Shown here piece after piece: positions 13,001 to 24,900 of a stretch of 64,000 bases of DNA. Made by a program: the position numbers and the translations under genes. Origin of the DNA: Anas platyrhynchos (Eukaryota; Chordata; Aves; Anseriformes; Anatidae); assembly GCF_047663525.1 (NCBI RefSeq), contig NC_092597.1, positions 23,690,501 through 23,754,500 on the forward strand, given 5' to 3'. Each line of letters opens with the position of its first letter. Position 1 is the first letter of the stretch. A model generated the notes under the pieces. That model was not told the origin of the DNA, made no database searches, and saw nothing but the letters and a program-made list of their open reading frames with translations.

Positions 13001-16000
13001 AGTGAATGTGCAGATTTGTATTGTAAATTTATTTTTATTTTTCAATAGTTTCTTAAGAAATCAGATAAGGAAAGGTTAGAACAACAAAGTTCTCAAGTTT
13101 TTTTCAAAACTTATTCAAACTTATGCTAATAATAAAGATAGTGAATTTACTGAATTAGAAATGAGCTAAGTTCTTTTTGAGGACTGATAAAAAATTTTTG
13201 ATCGACAGGTTGTTCATGGAAATCCTGAAGTATTGTACAGACTGCGATGAAATTCAGTTTAAGGAGGATGGATCGTGGGCTCCTATGAGATCGAAGAAGG
13301 AGGTGCAGGAAGTAACTACATCTTACAATGGAGTTGATGGTAAGTCATGTTTTGGGACATACAGACTGCCTGCCAGACTGTTGAAGGGTGCACTTGCTGG
13401 TATTCCTTTAACTTTGATACAAGGTGCTTATTTTTGCACTTTTTTTATAGCTTTTGATAAACATTTGTGGGAAAGATTACTTGAGTAATACCTGCTTGGG
13501 GCTGGTGTTACTTCTAAGGTATAAGCAATGTTATATAATATTGTCTTCTATTCTAAGTTGTAAGCTTTGTGTATGAAGGCATATAATAATTGTGATGTTA
13601 CGATGATTGTAGGGCTGCTGAAAGCTACAGCTAATAATGTTGTTTGACTTTGTGTAGGATGCATAAGCTCTTCCATGGAACATCAGGTGTCTTCTCACCA
13701 ACAATCAAATAAAAATAAGAAGGTAGAAGTGATCGATTTAACCATTGATAGCTCATCAGATGAAGAGGAGGAAGAACCGTCTGCGAAGAGAAGCTGTCCT
13801 TCCATATCTCCAGCATCACCGTTGAATAATAAGGGGTGAGAATTAAGTATGCAGACCAATGCAGAGAGAACATATTCACAATGGAAACATAGATACAATT
13901 TCTCTTGAAATTCATCAAGAAAGTTCTGTATTCAGATTACATCCTAAGTTAGAAGTTAATAGCAAAGGAATTCAGTCTCTTCTTGGAAAGCCTGAAAAGA
14001 TTGCGATACAAGAATGTTACATATGTTGTATGTAACAGAAGGTATCATACTTGTAACATTACATATATAAGGGATGTGCAGCACATAGAGATAAATATAT
14101 ACAAATTTCTGTAGTTGTGAAAAAGTAACTGAGTTTTTAGGTGTGTAACAATAGAGGTTTTTTAATTGCATTTGTGAAAATGAGTATAAAACCATGCAAG
14201 AGGTGGTGGCTTAGAAGTATGTTTTTGTGGGTTTGAAAGTGTTTTTGTTCCATGGAGAAACAGAAAAGCAGCACATCTGGAGAGAGCAATGAGAAACGAC
14301 CTTGGGTGTGGTATGGGAGTGTGGGTTTTGCCAGTGATTACTACCAGTAGTATAGTGATAAAGAATGCTGGAATAACCTGATTATACCTAAGTAGCCAAG
14401 CTGTTAATAGCACACTGTTTACACAAACACGTAGGGATGAAAATTGAGGCTGAATCTAAGGGATTGTGCAGACTCATTGAGGTGCTGGAGCACTGGAGAT
14501 GGTGCGAGACTCACTGAGGTGCTGGAGCAGCATCTTGGTACTCTCCAGTGAAGCTTTGAGATTTAGTAGGGGAGTTGTTGCACACCTCTCTCACAATGTT
14601 CATTATGTGTATTGAAAAGTTGACTTTGTGTTAAATTTGAGAATAGGCATAGCCTGCATGGGACAGCAATAAAAACTTCCAAATGCTGTACTTTTAGCCT
14701 TAAAGCCAATATTATATTTTACACTCATAACAAACCCTTGTTTCTTCCAGCATTTTAAACTTACCACATCAAGCATCTCCTGTGTCAAGAACACCAAGCC
14801 TTCCAGCTGTTGACACCAGTTACATCAACACGTCGCTTATCCAAGACTACAGGCACCCATTCCATATGACACCTATGCCTTATGACTTGCAAGGTAAGCT
14901 GTTTGTTCATAGCTGTAAGTACAGCTCTCTAAGCAATAGCATTACAAAAGGATTTAATTTTACAATCCAGTACTACAAAATACTATTTTACACCCACAGA
15001 AGATGAAATGGTATTTTAAAAGAAAGTTTAGGATAGTGTCTTAAGGTTTTAAAAGCCAGACTTCAGACTCTCTTCATTACCAGAGGTTGCAAGAAGTGTC
15101 ATCAGTTTTATGCTGATTACATTTATTTCATTTGAAAATAGGGTGGAAAAAAAATGGGAGGTGCTTGTTTTGAGAAGCTGAATTTCTTTTCTTTGGCTCT
15201 TTACAGGTTTAGACTTCTTCCCTTTCCTGTCAGGAGACAATCAGGTAAGTTGAGGAGAATCAAGTCATGTGGCTGATTTCTTTTCTGATTTCTTTTCTGA
15301 GAAGGGGTTGCTGACATGAGTGTATAGGCGAGGAAGGAGCAGTTATGATGCAGTTGTGAGTGCAGGCAGGCTGCAGCTTTTTCGTATACAGAGAAACTGT
15401 AAGCAAACATAAGCACTGCCACCCTGTGGGTGTAGGATAAGGCATAACACAGGTAAACACTTCACTTCTTAAGGGTTTTAAGCTAGTCATCTGCAGCTGG
15501 ACCTGCAGCCATGGCCAGGGATCATTCTACAATACACCAGCCACCTCCTGAATTTTTCAGACCTTATGTCTGCCCTTTTGCTGCCTGACAGCGCTGGGCC
15601 CCACCACTGGGACTCTTTGACAGTCCTCTACGCAATTCTGAGAGTCAGGGCAGCTCCTTTTTTTGAGGTCATTTGCCTGTTCACTCCATTTGCCACTTTT
15701 TTGTAAGTGCTTACTGAAACAGGCTAGATTGGTGCTCTCTCCTCCAGTTTTGGGAACTAAACGGTTCATTCTCAAAGGGAGTCTGGGTTGGCAAGCCCTC
15801 TCATTTGATTGCTTTTCTCCTGTGCCTTCAAGAAGAGAGGGGAGTCTGGGGTAGTTCACCTTCCATTTTATCCCTTCATGCTTGTTCTGCTGTCTCAGGT
15901 GGGAGAATCCTATTAAATGTAGAAGGGATACTTCCATAACAAAGCTAATTCTGACTAGAGTCTGTGTAGTAGAATTTCAGTTCAGAAAAGCTGTCTTGAC

Positions 16001-17050
16001 TATCCTGATATTCAATAAAAAACACAGACATGAGAATTACTCTGAAATGAGTACTACAGAAATCTGGCATAACTATACCAGTGCATGAGTGTCAGGGAAC
16101 ACGGCCAAATAGGCTGCTTGATGTTTCATCAAAGTGGAGAGAAATACCAAGAGTAAAATCACCTCACAGGTAAATTGCATTTAAAATCTGGTTATTGATA
16201 GCTGAAGCTCTTGCGTTTGGGGGGCTGCCTATCAAAGAGTTTAACTTCAGACAGCCCTTGCTGCCTTCTGATGGAGCTAAACGTGCTATTTCTAAATGTA
16301 TTTTTCCCTGAAGTATGCTTTCCTCCACCAGCAGTGATTAGCACATAGTTGCACCAGCTGTGGTTGGTGACCTCTGAGTGGAGGAAAGGGATGGCAAAAT
16401 GATTCTTTGAATTTTGGGGAATTTTTCTAACCAGGAATTTTATGAAGAGGCAAAAGAGTGCTGCTTCTTACAACTTCTGTTTGGGTGTCTTACAGTGCTG
16501 TTACATTTCTAGTGATTATGCTTGCTAATGCCAGTATTTCCAATTTTTTCTTTGGCTTCAGAAATCAGGGACTGCAGAGGTAAAAGTTCACTGCATCGGT
16601 CCACTTACCTTACAGAAAGGTTGAGTAGATGAGCTGGTGTGAAATCCAGAAGCTGTCAGAGCTGTAGCTTACAAGTATATTCTCTTGTGCTGGTCTGAAT
16701 CAAAACTATGGTGTCTGAAATGTAACTTGAAAATGTTGTTTTTCCCCCCCCAGCATTACAACACATCCCTTCTTGCTGCTGCAGCTGCGGCAGTTTCCGC
16801 ATCAGATGATCAAGAACTCTTACACTCTCGTTTTTTCCCATATACTTCATCTCAGATGTTTCTCGATCAGCTAAATGCAGGAGGAAGCAGTTCTCTGCCA
16901 GCCACAAATGGTAGCAATAGTGGCAGTAACAGCAGTCTTGTTTCCTCCAACAGCCTGCGAGAGAGTCATGGTCATCCAGTTGCAAGTAGGAGCAGCACGG
17001 ACACGGCGTCTATCTTTGGTATCATACCAGACATTATTTCATTGGACTGA
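948..17050 (+). CDS. PIAS1: PIAS1, SUMO E3 ligase (3' part, ten coding exons)
   Basis: Nuclear E3 SUMO-protein ligase that transfers SUMO from UBC9 and restrains STAT1 and other transcription factors (family knowledge). Ten exons join in frame: 948-1038, 1639-1773, 4549-4654, 6159-6232, 11476-11636, 13209-13339, 13658-13835, 14751-14893, 15207-15244, 16754-17050. They give about 450 residues; the vertebrate protein is about 651, so the SAP domain and first half of PINIT lie off the left edge. Visible in order: the rest of PINIT ([19 protein letters not shown]), the SP-RING with [13 protein letters not shown] and [15 protein letters not shown], a SUMO-interacting motif VIDLT followed by [10 protein letters not shown], a Ser/Thr-rich tail, and the PIAS1-type end [11 protein letters not shown]. 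All introns are GT-AG and phases agree. An alanine run ([14 protein letters not shown]) opens the last exon. Other PIAS paralogues are unlikely because the tail matches PIAS1 and the neighbours match 15q23. Confidence 0.97.
1639..1773 (+). CDS. PIAS1: PIAS1 coding exon 6 (PINIT domain)
   Basis: Reads [19 protein letters not shown] to [10 protein letters not shown] between CAG and GTAAGT; 45 whole codons. It carries the basic loop of PINIT. Confidence 0.96.
4549..4654 (+). CDS. PIAS1: PIAS1 coding exon 7
   Basis: Reads [19 protein letters not shown] to NPDHSRAL between TTTCCAG and GTACGT; it ends one base into the isoleucine codon completed by the next exon. Confidence 0.96.
6159..6232 (+). 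CDS. PIAS1: PIAS1 coding exon 8
   Basis: Reads [20 protein letters not shown] then LLCP, between AACAG and GTAAGT. It links PINIT to the SP-RING. A 5.2-kb intron follows. Confidence 0.96.
11476..11636 (+). CDS. PIAS1: PIAS1 coding exon 9 (SP-RING zinc finger)
   Basis: Begins [20 protein letters not shown] and ends [19 protein letters not shown]. The Cys/His ligands of the SUMO-ligase RING are all present. Confidence 0.97.
13209..13339 (+). CDS. PIAS1: PIAS1 coding exon 10 (end of SP-RING)
   Basis: Reads [20 protein letters not shown] to TTSYNGVD. The reading frame stays open for 49 codons past the donor at 13340, to a stop at 13486-13488. Confidence 0.96.
13658..13835 (+). CDS. PIAS1: PIAS1 coding exon 11 (SUMO-interacting motif)
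   Basis: Contains [20 protein letters not shown], the SIM with its acidic, phosphorylatable flank, then [20 protein letters not shown]. Confidence 0.96.
14751..14893 (+). CDS. PIAS1: PIAS1 coding exon 12
   Basis: Reads [20 protein letters not shown] to [10 protein letters not shown]; Ser/Thr/Pro-rich tail, between TTCCAG and GTAAGC. Confidence 0.96.
15207..15244 (+). CDS. PIAS1: PIAS1 coding exon 13 (38-bp micro-exon)
   Basis: Encodes [12 protein letters not shown] between TTACAG and GTAAGT. It is too short to stand out as an ORF, but phase and sequence fit PIAS1 exactly. Confidence 0.94.
16754..17050 (+). CDS. PIAS1: PIAS1 last coding exon and stop
   Basis: Starts [20 protein letters not shown] and ends [16 protein letters not shown], then TGA at 17048-17050. 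The acceptor is a C-rich run ending CAG. Confidence 0.97.
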   Translation, partial: HYNTSLLAAAAAAVSASDDQELLHSRFFPYTSSQMFLDQLNAGGSSSLPATNGSNSGSNSSLVSSNSLRESHGHPVASRSSTDTASIFGIIPDIISLD

Positions 17051-17720
17051 TTTTTGGAGCAAATGAACTTGTCGGCAGAAGTCTTTGTGCTTGATTTTAC
17101 TTTATGTTAGAAACATAGACAAGTTTTTTTCCTTTTTTAGGGAAAAAAATTTACATGTACAGAGAACAAAACTATATTTTCAGTTTTACTTTTGTATATA
17201 AACCTAAAATGGCCTCACTGGTAAAAATAACAAAAAAACACAAAAAGAAAAAAAAAAAAAAAGAAGGAACTTCAGTTCAATTTTATGGATGCTGAAGATT
17301 TTACACCTGTGCATTTGTCATGTGAGTTACTTTTTTTTCCCCTTAGTTTGGACACAAATGGCATTATTTTTCTTCACAGTTACATAAATGGGAAAGGAAC
17401 TGAACTTTTGAAGTTCAAACGTGTAGGAGGGTATTTTATTTTTTTTTTTGCCTCTTAGAGACATTTATATGTGGTGGTGGAATCTAATTCCCCCATCTCA
17501 TTTCTAGTGCAGAATTTTATTATGCTTGAAGTGGAATAAACCCTACCCAGACTGTTCCATACCATTCCCTCTGTTTGCAGGACAGCCTTTCAGGACTGTG
17601 TTTTGTCACTTCTGGTTCTGTGTGACCCTCTGTTCAGATGACATTTTTTTGGAACTCCGTGCTTCAATCAGGCATGTTGCAAGCTCATTAGTGCACCAAT
17701 TATTCTTGAGGGCCAGACTC

Positions 17721-17726
17721 AATAAA
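17721..17726 (+). terminator. PIAS1: Candidate proximal PIAS1 polyadenylation signals
   Basis: AATAAA here. Others lie at 17535-17540, 17801-17806 (followed by a T/GT-rich stretch) and 19151-19160. Which are used cannot be told from sequence. Confidence 0.45.
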
Positions 17727-18779
17727 ATCTTAGGCTGAGAAATTACTTGGCTGTGCTTATGTGGGACACGACAGAATTTTTTTTATAGAATCTAGCCCCG
17801 AATAAAAGCATCGACATATCTGACTGTAGGTTTTTGTTTCTAATAACTTGCTATGAAATCCTTTTAAAATAACTGAAAATCCTAATCAAAATATTAAGCA
17901 TGTGTCAGTTTTAACTGTGTGGAACTGCTTGTGCTTTCCAGTTAGCCATGCGTGTATCAGCGGCCTACTGAAGCGAGGCCTATCTCGTTCTGTCTGGGAA
18001 AACCTACTTTTAGCTGCCGTAGATCAAATTCCTGCTTAAAAGCGAACTTTTTCAACAAAAAGGAAGAAACTACAAATACCAACGCGCTATTGCATGGTTT
18101 GTGCAGCTGGTAATGGTTTTGGTACACTGTCTCTTGATTTCACATTCATCAAAATTACGTTGATATTACATGTCCAATGCGAGTCTGCTAAACCAAAAAC
18201 TAATCCCAAATGCCCTACCCTGCACTTAAATGAATTTCTGCCTATCGAAGTCTCTTAGGGTAGCGGGTTTCATATTCAGTTTTCTCTTTTTGGACTTGCA
18301 ATTACTGATTTCCCAGTTTTTCAGTATGTTTATGTTGAACTTTTTGAGCCACACTTACTTCCTGGTTTCTTTTCTGTTTGTTTTTTTTTTTAGGTTGTGC
18401 ATGACATAGGAAAATCTTTTTTTAAGAACTGGTGGATCATTTGGGCTGATCCATTCTTGTTACAGAGAGAAACGTGTAAATAGCTGGAATGCAGTTTTTC
18501 AGGAGATTCTTTAAAGTAAGAGTGGGGGGAGGGAAGGAGGTGATTCTCTTGCGTCCCAAAGTCCACGTCAGAGAGAGTAAATATTTCCTCTGGTGTGAAA
18601 AATATTTTTTTAACTGGTTGAAAGTGCAGGTAACAAGTTTATCAGGAAAGAGAGTAAGGAATACTAAAAATAGCAGATTGTTGTCTGAATTTTTAATGTC
18701 CAAAACTGCAGCTAGTTGCTTTGAGCATTGACAAGGGCCACCTTTTGCCTATGAAGTTGTCTCAAAATCTTGCATTACT

Positions 18780-18826
18780 TAAAAAAGAAAAAAAAAGAAA
18801 AAAAAGAAAAAAAAAAGAAAAAAACT
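18780..18826 (+). repeat. A-rich (GA4-9)n tract in PIAS1 3' UTR
   Basis: Runs of 6-10 adenines separated by single G. It can cause false oligo-dT priming when transcripts are sequenced. Confidence 0.85.
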
Positions 18827-18969
18827 TTAATCCAAGTAGCATTAGGTATTGCTGTATGATCAGTTGTATGGTTATTTGAAAGGTTCACATGATTATGTGG
18901 CATCAAAATTGTTTTTAGTGTTTTTACAGCATCCCTCTGCCACTAAATAGTTGACTTGAATTTTGAAAA

Positions 18970-19110
18970 CAAATGTTTGTGTTTATATGTATATGTGTGT
19001 GTATATATGTATTTATAGATCTGTGTGTGTGAGTTAAAAGTGAGTTAAATAGTTTTTCCCATGCATGTGTATTTCATACATATCTGGCTGATATATATAT
19101 ATATATTTCA
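18970..19110 (+). repeat. TG/TA simple-repeat DNA
   Basis: Alternating purine-pyrimidine stretches such as TATATGTGTGTGTATATATG and, later, TATATATATATATAT. Low-complexity sequence in the PIAS1 3' UTR. Confidence 0.8.
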
Positions 19111-20828
19111 CCATACACCAGTTTTATAATTTATTAAATGTCAGTTAAAAAATAAATAAAAGGATAGAAAATGGGAAATACTTATTTTTTAAACTCAGTC
19201 TGATTTTGAAGTGATTAAACCTACATTAGGAATATGTCTCATACATTTTAGTCATGAATCCTAACCTGGTAACTTCAGAGCATATGCTTTGCTAGAATAC
19301 CTTTTGTAAATCTGGAGTAACTCCGGTCCTTCCCCACTGCCATCCGGGTAACTGGGAGCGTGCGTGTCCCCAGCTGCTGGAGCACCTAAGAGAAATTCTG
19401 GAGAGCTTTTGCTGCTGATTGCACAACGTTTCCATTGCCTGTATTGTTCAAGGTGAGCTGAAAACCAGCTTGCGTCAGTTTTGATGATGGTATTAAAATC
19501 CTGTTAATTCACGTAAAAAATGAATCATGGCAAGCGTATGGGAACACAGAACCTGGCACCTTTCTGCCTGTGTCACTTTTTGGAAAGTGAGGTCAACTGA
19601 TGATGTCTTCCACTTCCTCACAAGTTCCCCCGAAGGGAAGGAAGGCCGCTCAGTTCTCTGCAAACTCATTTTCTAACCTCATTGCTCTACAGAGAAGGGG
19701 GAGAAGTGTTCTCAAGTCCTCCTTTGTGGTATTAATCCCATATGCTTTGTGAGTTTTCCTATTTCATGCTAAGGTGTTCTTTATAGCTGATAATTCTCTG
19801 TGCCTCTGACCACAGTTAACATTACTTGGTAGAAGTCTCAGTCTGAGTTCTCGAAGTTCCCAAATGTATCTCCCGAGGTTAATCCCCGTTAGTTTGCAGT
19901 ATCTGAAGATGCAGCGAGGTGACCCAGCACGTGCCGGGCTCAAGGTACTGCTCGCTTTGCAGTAGCTTCCAAAGCTCCTGTAATCCTTGGACCGGTGGCT
20001 TCGTGTCCTCAAATTCTTCACTAGAAGGGTTTTGGGTGCGCACACGTCTGCGTGATGTGTGTAGGTACATCCACACGTGGCATGGGGAAATGCTGCTGCA
20101 CCAAGAGCAGGGTGGAAGCAGCTCTGAATCACTCTCGTGGGCATTATTTTGGTGCGTCTTTGGGAAGAACAGAACACGCCGAGCTATAACCTAGAGCATG
20201 CAGTGCAAACACTGTGGTATGTCCACAGTTAAAGGCGAGGTAGCGATTTGGGCTTGCCCATCCCTCTCCATGGCAAGGATTGAGTAAGCCTTCCAAGGAC
20301 GGGCTGCCTGATAGGTTTTCCTTGGACTGTCTTGGAGCTGCCTCCTAACGCAGAGCTAAGGACTGGGAGGAGAACAAGCTGGAAGTTAATTCTTTGCTGC
20401 AGTTCAACATTTCAGGGTTTTAAGCACACTTTAAATATTTTCAGAAAGGGTTTTGTTTCGTCAGTGTAACTGTTTTTCTTTTTCTTTTTTTTTTTTTTAA
20501 CCAGAGCTTAGATTTCTAACAAGGGAAAATTGCTGGTGGTCCCCGAAAGTGCTGCTGTTAATTGTTTTAATTAACAAAGGGAAAAATGTATATAAGCAGA
20601 ATATTAAAATTACCATTAATTCCATGAATTTAAATCTGTCATTCATTGCCTTAAAACTTTCTCTTAGTTTCCATACGGCATGCCAAACCAGTAAATGGCT
20701 TTTAAAAATGTATAGTAGACCAATGTCAGTTTGTATAAAAGTACCAAGTGAAAATATTTATTATATGCATTGGAAAAAAATGGTTTACCTATTGAATGTT
20801 ACCTGTTTATGTAGAAATCTTTAGATGT

Positions 20829-20834
20829 AATAAA
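20829..20834 (+). terminator. PIAS1: Candidate distal PIAS1 polyadenylation signal
   Basis: AATAAA followed by AAGCATTCAGC and a TGTTGTGTTCTCT element, the expected signal, cleavage and downstream-element layout. It is the last good signal before the CALML4 tail. Confidence 0.6.
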
Positions 20835-20869
20835 AAGCATTCAGCTATGTTGTGTTCTCTAAAATAAAA

Positions 20870-21670
20870 AAAAAAAGGGAGGGGGGTTGCAGGGTGCTTT
20901 CTGTGAGCTCAGAGTTGCAGAGGAGCCTCTCGAGCAGGAATGCTTTGCTTGGAGATGTTTTGTGGCGTGGAGTGGTTCAGGCTTGGCTCTCCCAGCTCTG
21001 ACAATGCTGCTTTGTTTTGTGAGTACATCTGAAGTGCAGTTCCCTTTTGCTGGCTTTTCTGCCTTTATCTGGGTAGTGTTTACCCAGCCTGAGAGGGCAG
21101 CACCAGCCCGCTGCCACACGGGTGTGTTCTGGGGTGATCCGAAGCGATTCTGAGCTGATCAATCCCTGGGACATCCGAGCTTTTATTTTGTCTGCAGATG
21201 AACAGATTTGTTAATCAGCTGTTCTCATTAATAGAGAAGCATTAAGCACGGTGCTGGATCATTTCTAATTTAGCTATTGATGCATATTGGAAACAAATCA
21301 TCCTGAATGAACTCCTTGTTTCATAAGCTGATTGTATTCACTCAAAGCAAGCGAGGTTCTTGCTCCCTTGCCCTGCTACGAAGCACCAAAGCCCTGGAGC
21401 AGCTCCGGTGGGCAGGAGGCTGCAGCCTGCGGGCGGACTCGGGGTGCCCAGAGGCTCTGCACCAAGGTAGGTGAGGTTTTGGCCAAGTGTCGAGATGAAT
21501 GGGGCATAGTGGGGACAGTTACAGGGAAACGGTGTCCCTGCTGTTAGCTGGAACCTGCTCCTGTTCTAGGGAACCCTAAGCTCTATGGCACACCCTGGAT
21601 GTAAGAGCACTTGTTGAAATAAGAGTTGTTTTTTTAAGCACGACACGTTTGACACAAGGAAATGTTACAT
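20870..21670. other. PIAS1-CALML4 intergenic gap (tail to tail)
   Basis: About 0.8 kb between two converging 3' ends. I recognise no gene, RNA or repeat. Confidence 0.7.
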
Positions 21671-21674
21671 CCAG

Positions 21675-21680
21675 TTTATT
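21675..21680 (-). terminator. CALML4: CALML4 polyadenylation signal
   Basis: TTTATT on the plus strand, AATAAA in the CALML4 sense, 181 bases after the stop codon. Confidence 0.7.
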
Positions 21681-21860
21681 TAAATATCAGCTCACACTTC
21701 GCTGCAGTGCTTCTCTGGAAATGGGGTGGGAACCTGTGCAAGTGCAATCGCAAGGCAGAGTGGGGATCCTTAAAGGCAAACGATGATTTCCGAGTCCAAG
21801 CAGTAAGGAGGAAAAAATGAAAAAAGTTTCAGGTCCTGCCCTTATCAAATCTCCTGAATT

Positions 21861-21958
21861 TCAGTAGTCGACTGTAGGAATACAAATGGCGTGGGCAAAT
21901 TCTTCATATTTTATTGTTCCATTTGGTCCAATCTTGGCCTCTTTTAGCAGGTCATCAA
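21861..21958 (-). CDS. CALML4: CALML4 exon 5 (EF-hand 4, stop)
   Basis: Encodes DDLLKEAKIGPNGTIKYEEF then AHAICIPTVDY and TGA at 21861-21863. Acceptor TTTCAG. Confidence 0.95.
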
Positions 21959-24900
21959 CTGAAAGAAAGCACAAAAGAAAATACAAAGATCAGATTTGGT
22001 ACATCTAATGGATGTTTCAATATTCAAAATAAGAGGTTTCCAAAGGGAGTTCCCAGGATCACTCGCAGGTGCCAGCCAGTTTTAAACTCGAATTGATTTT
22101 GATTTGATTTTGGTGTCAGTGTCTTAACTTTTTAATAAAAAATTGGAACAGACATTTTCTCTGAGTTCCTGTGAAGTGTGGTGCCGGTAATGAAGCTCTT
22201 GCTGGGTCACACCAGCTGAAGATCAGTTCCTGAGGCTTCCCCATGGAAAAGACCCACAGATTGAATCCAAATCAGCGTATAACCACTCTTGGTAGGTTGG
22301 GTTGTTGGGTTTGAGTAACAAAATTGTTCCTATTCAGTTTAGCTGAACTAAGTGCTTATGTAGATTACATGCCCGGCTTTAAGTAGATTTGTGTGCCACT
22401 TCTAATATCAGCTTTGTGTTTGAAAGCAGAGCATCCCCTCTTGGCTGTGGCTCCAGCTGAAACCCATTCCTGGAGAAGCGGTAACTGTGGTCACCGCCTG
22501 GCAGCAGCGATGCTCCTCGGGCTGGCATTGCGAATGCCGCGGGGGTGATGTCAGTTATTGGACTTAAAATGCTCCTTTCTGCAACAACTAAACCACTAAG
22601 AGGTATTTTCCCATAAAATAGTAAACGTTCAGTAAAATAAGAAGCACATGAGGAATTATGCATAGAAAAATGCTAAATGTTGCTGGATGGAGCTGCTGCT
22701 GGGGGTTAGATGCTGTATTCCTTCCTTCGGGTGATGGGACAGGAGGCGAGTTCCCTCGCTTTGCTTTACCTGTAACATACAGCACTGAAAGATGTCAGAG
22801 AACCCCAGCAGCTTTTATATGATAACATTTTGGGCAGCAGCTTCCTTTGATAAGGAATCTCATGCAGCACAGGGGTGGGTTTTGGTCCCGTGATGCTGAT
22901 GTTGAGCCGTGTCGCCGGTCCTTGTGCCAGCAGCGTGGAGCAGAGCCGTGATGGGACACTGAGAGCATGGGGCAGGTGGGCTGCGGGAGGAGCAGCAGTT
23001 GGCTTGGGCACCTGCATTCACTGCTTGATATTCCATCAGCAGGGCACCTCCCGGGTGTCTGGAGCCTGTTGATGGATGGTCAGAACAGATAGGTTTGCAG
23101 GCAGGTATCGGTGTATGGATAAAGGGCTATGGGGCCGGCAAGGCGCTCCGGGGAGCTGCAGACACGGAAGGTAAGGAACGATCCCTTGCTTCCAGATCTA
23201 ATCCTCTCAAAGAGAATATCCTGATGGAAATCGAATGCTTCTAACGGCATAAGTTCGAAAATAATTATTCCCAGAACACTGAGAAATAACACAGAAGAAA
23301 AACGTGTCGGTTCTCATTTGGTACGAGTACATTAGAGGAAAACGAAGCGCGAGCTTTTCTGGAAGCCCTGTAAATGAAGGGATGTGCCAGTAGTTACTGA
23401 ACAGCCGCAGATGCTAATGAAATTGAGTCTGCTCTGGCATCAAATATTTATAGCAGCTTAGCAAGCTGGAGTTCAGCGTGTCAAGCCAAAGGGGGAATTT
23501 CTTGTTGAGAAGAAGCATCGCTTGCTTCGTGGGATCTATGGCGCTGCGTTAGGAGCTGGCGGATGGGCTGCACATTTACTCCCAGAGTAATGGGAAATCC
23601 CCCCCGCGCCTCCCGAAGCTTCTCTGTGTAATAGTGGTTCTTGCTGGGATGCCTTTAATTAGGGTTAATGCCTCCGTGTCTTCACTGTTTGTTCAGCTCT
23701 CATAATAGCTCCGAAAGTGTTTTCAGATGTAAATAGCTGCATAAACTATTATTCCAGTTAAACAATTGAGGAAAACGCTCAACGTTGTGCCTTGCTGGCA
23801 CATCACCCGTAAGGCTGGCTCGGCTGATGGGTGCTCCAGGATGGAAAAACCTTGTCCTGATGAAATCCAAATCTCCTTTTACCATCAGGAAGGCCCTCAA
23901 GGAGCCTGACGGGTGCTGCACAACCCCAGAACCTTGGTAAAACCGTGGTAAAACTCCCCCCTTGCCTGCCTCGGACCGCTAGTAGGGGTTTCTGGTGCCC
24001 CACCTTTGGCAGAGGGGAGCAGCTTTCAGACAGGCAGGACTATTTTTCTCAGCTCAGGAGCACGCACTACGTCTCTGCTACGTCTCTGTCTGGTGAAGTA
24101 CCTTCTTCCTCGGAGAGTTTTTCTCCCAGGTTTGTCAGCTTGGCCCTCAGCTCCGAGACAGTGATGACCCCTCTCTTCTGCCTGTCTATCATGGACAAGG
24201 CCGTGAAGATTTCCTTCTCGGGCTCCTCCTGCTTCGTTTGCCTGTACATTATGTTCAGGAAAGTGGAGAAATCCAGTTCAGCATTTCGCTCTGGGGGGAA
24301 AAAAAAAGAGCAGATTCTTTACGAGGGGCTCAGTGCTGCAGTCCCCACCCAGCCCTAGCACCTTCCTCTGCCCTCCCCCCCCAAAAAAAAACAACCAAAC
24401 AAAAAACCCTGCCAGGACCAGATAGCTTAACTTCAATGTGCTCATCATTTTTTTTTCTGGCCGTAGCCCAGCTCGGTTCCCTCGGCTGCCCTGGACTCAC
24501 CGATTTTGTGCAGGTGAAGGTGCCTCTGCACCTCCCCTGGCGTGGGGCTGGCTCCCAGGCACCGCATCACGGCCATCAGGTCGCTGGCTTTGATCTTGCC
24601 TTTCTGTTTCTTGTCGTACAGGGAGAAGCATTCCTTGAACTCTAATTAAAAACCAAAACTCGCCGTTATGCCATGTAAGGTTACCTCGAGCTGCAGCCCT
24701 GCTCCTGCTGCCTGCGGGGCGGCGTTGGTCGGGTTCCAGTGGGGATATTGTGTCTGCCTCCGGTGTCTCCTTTCACAGAGATACTGGTTTGGGGGAAATG
24801 GGGGGGGGAAAGGACCTGGAATATACTGCCAAGGGTAATTAAAAGTCCAGGCTTACAACTAACTGAGCTGATTAGGGTCCTTCGGTCTAATGAGGGAAGT

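Larger units (their letters stand above)
1774..16753 (+). other. PIAS1: PIAS1 introns
   Basis: Nine AT-rich introns, the longest at 6233-11475. They hold homopolymer runs (A-rich at 4120-4140, T-rich and A-rich tracts near 9050-9070 and 9865-9885) and many chance ORFs. I see no nested gene, tRNA, or recognisable CR1 or LTR end. Confidence 0.75.
17051..20860 (+). other. PIAS1: PIAS1 3' UTR
   Basis: AT-rich, about 3.8 kb if the distal signal is used. It carries a Pumilio-type TGTATATA at 17193-17200, several AATAAA hexamers, a GA/A-tract at 18780-18826 and TG/TA-rich DNA at 18970-19110. Extent is inferred from the last good polyadenylation signal. Confidence 0.7.
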
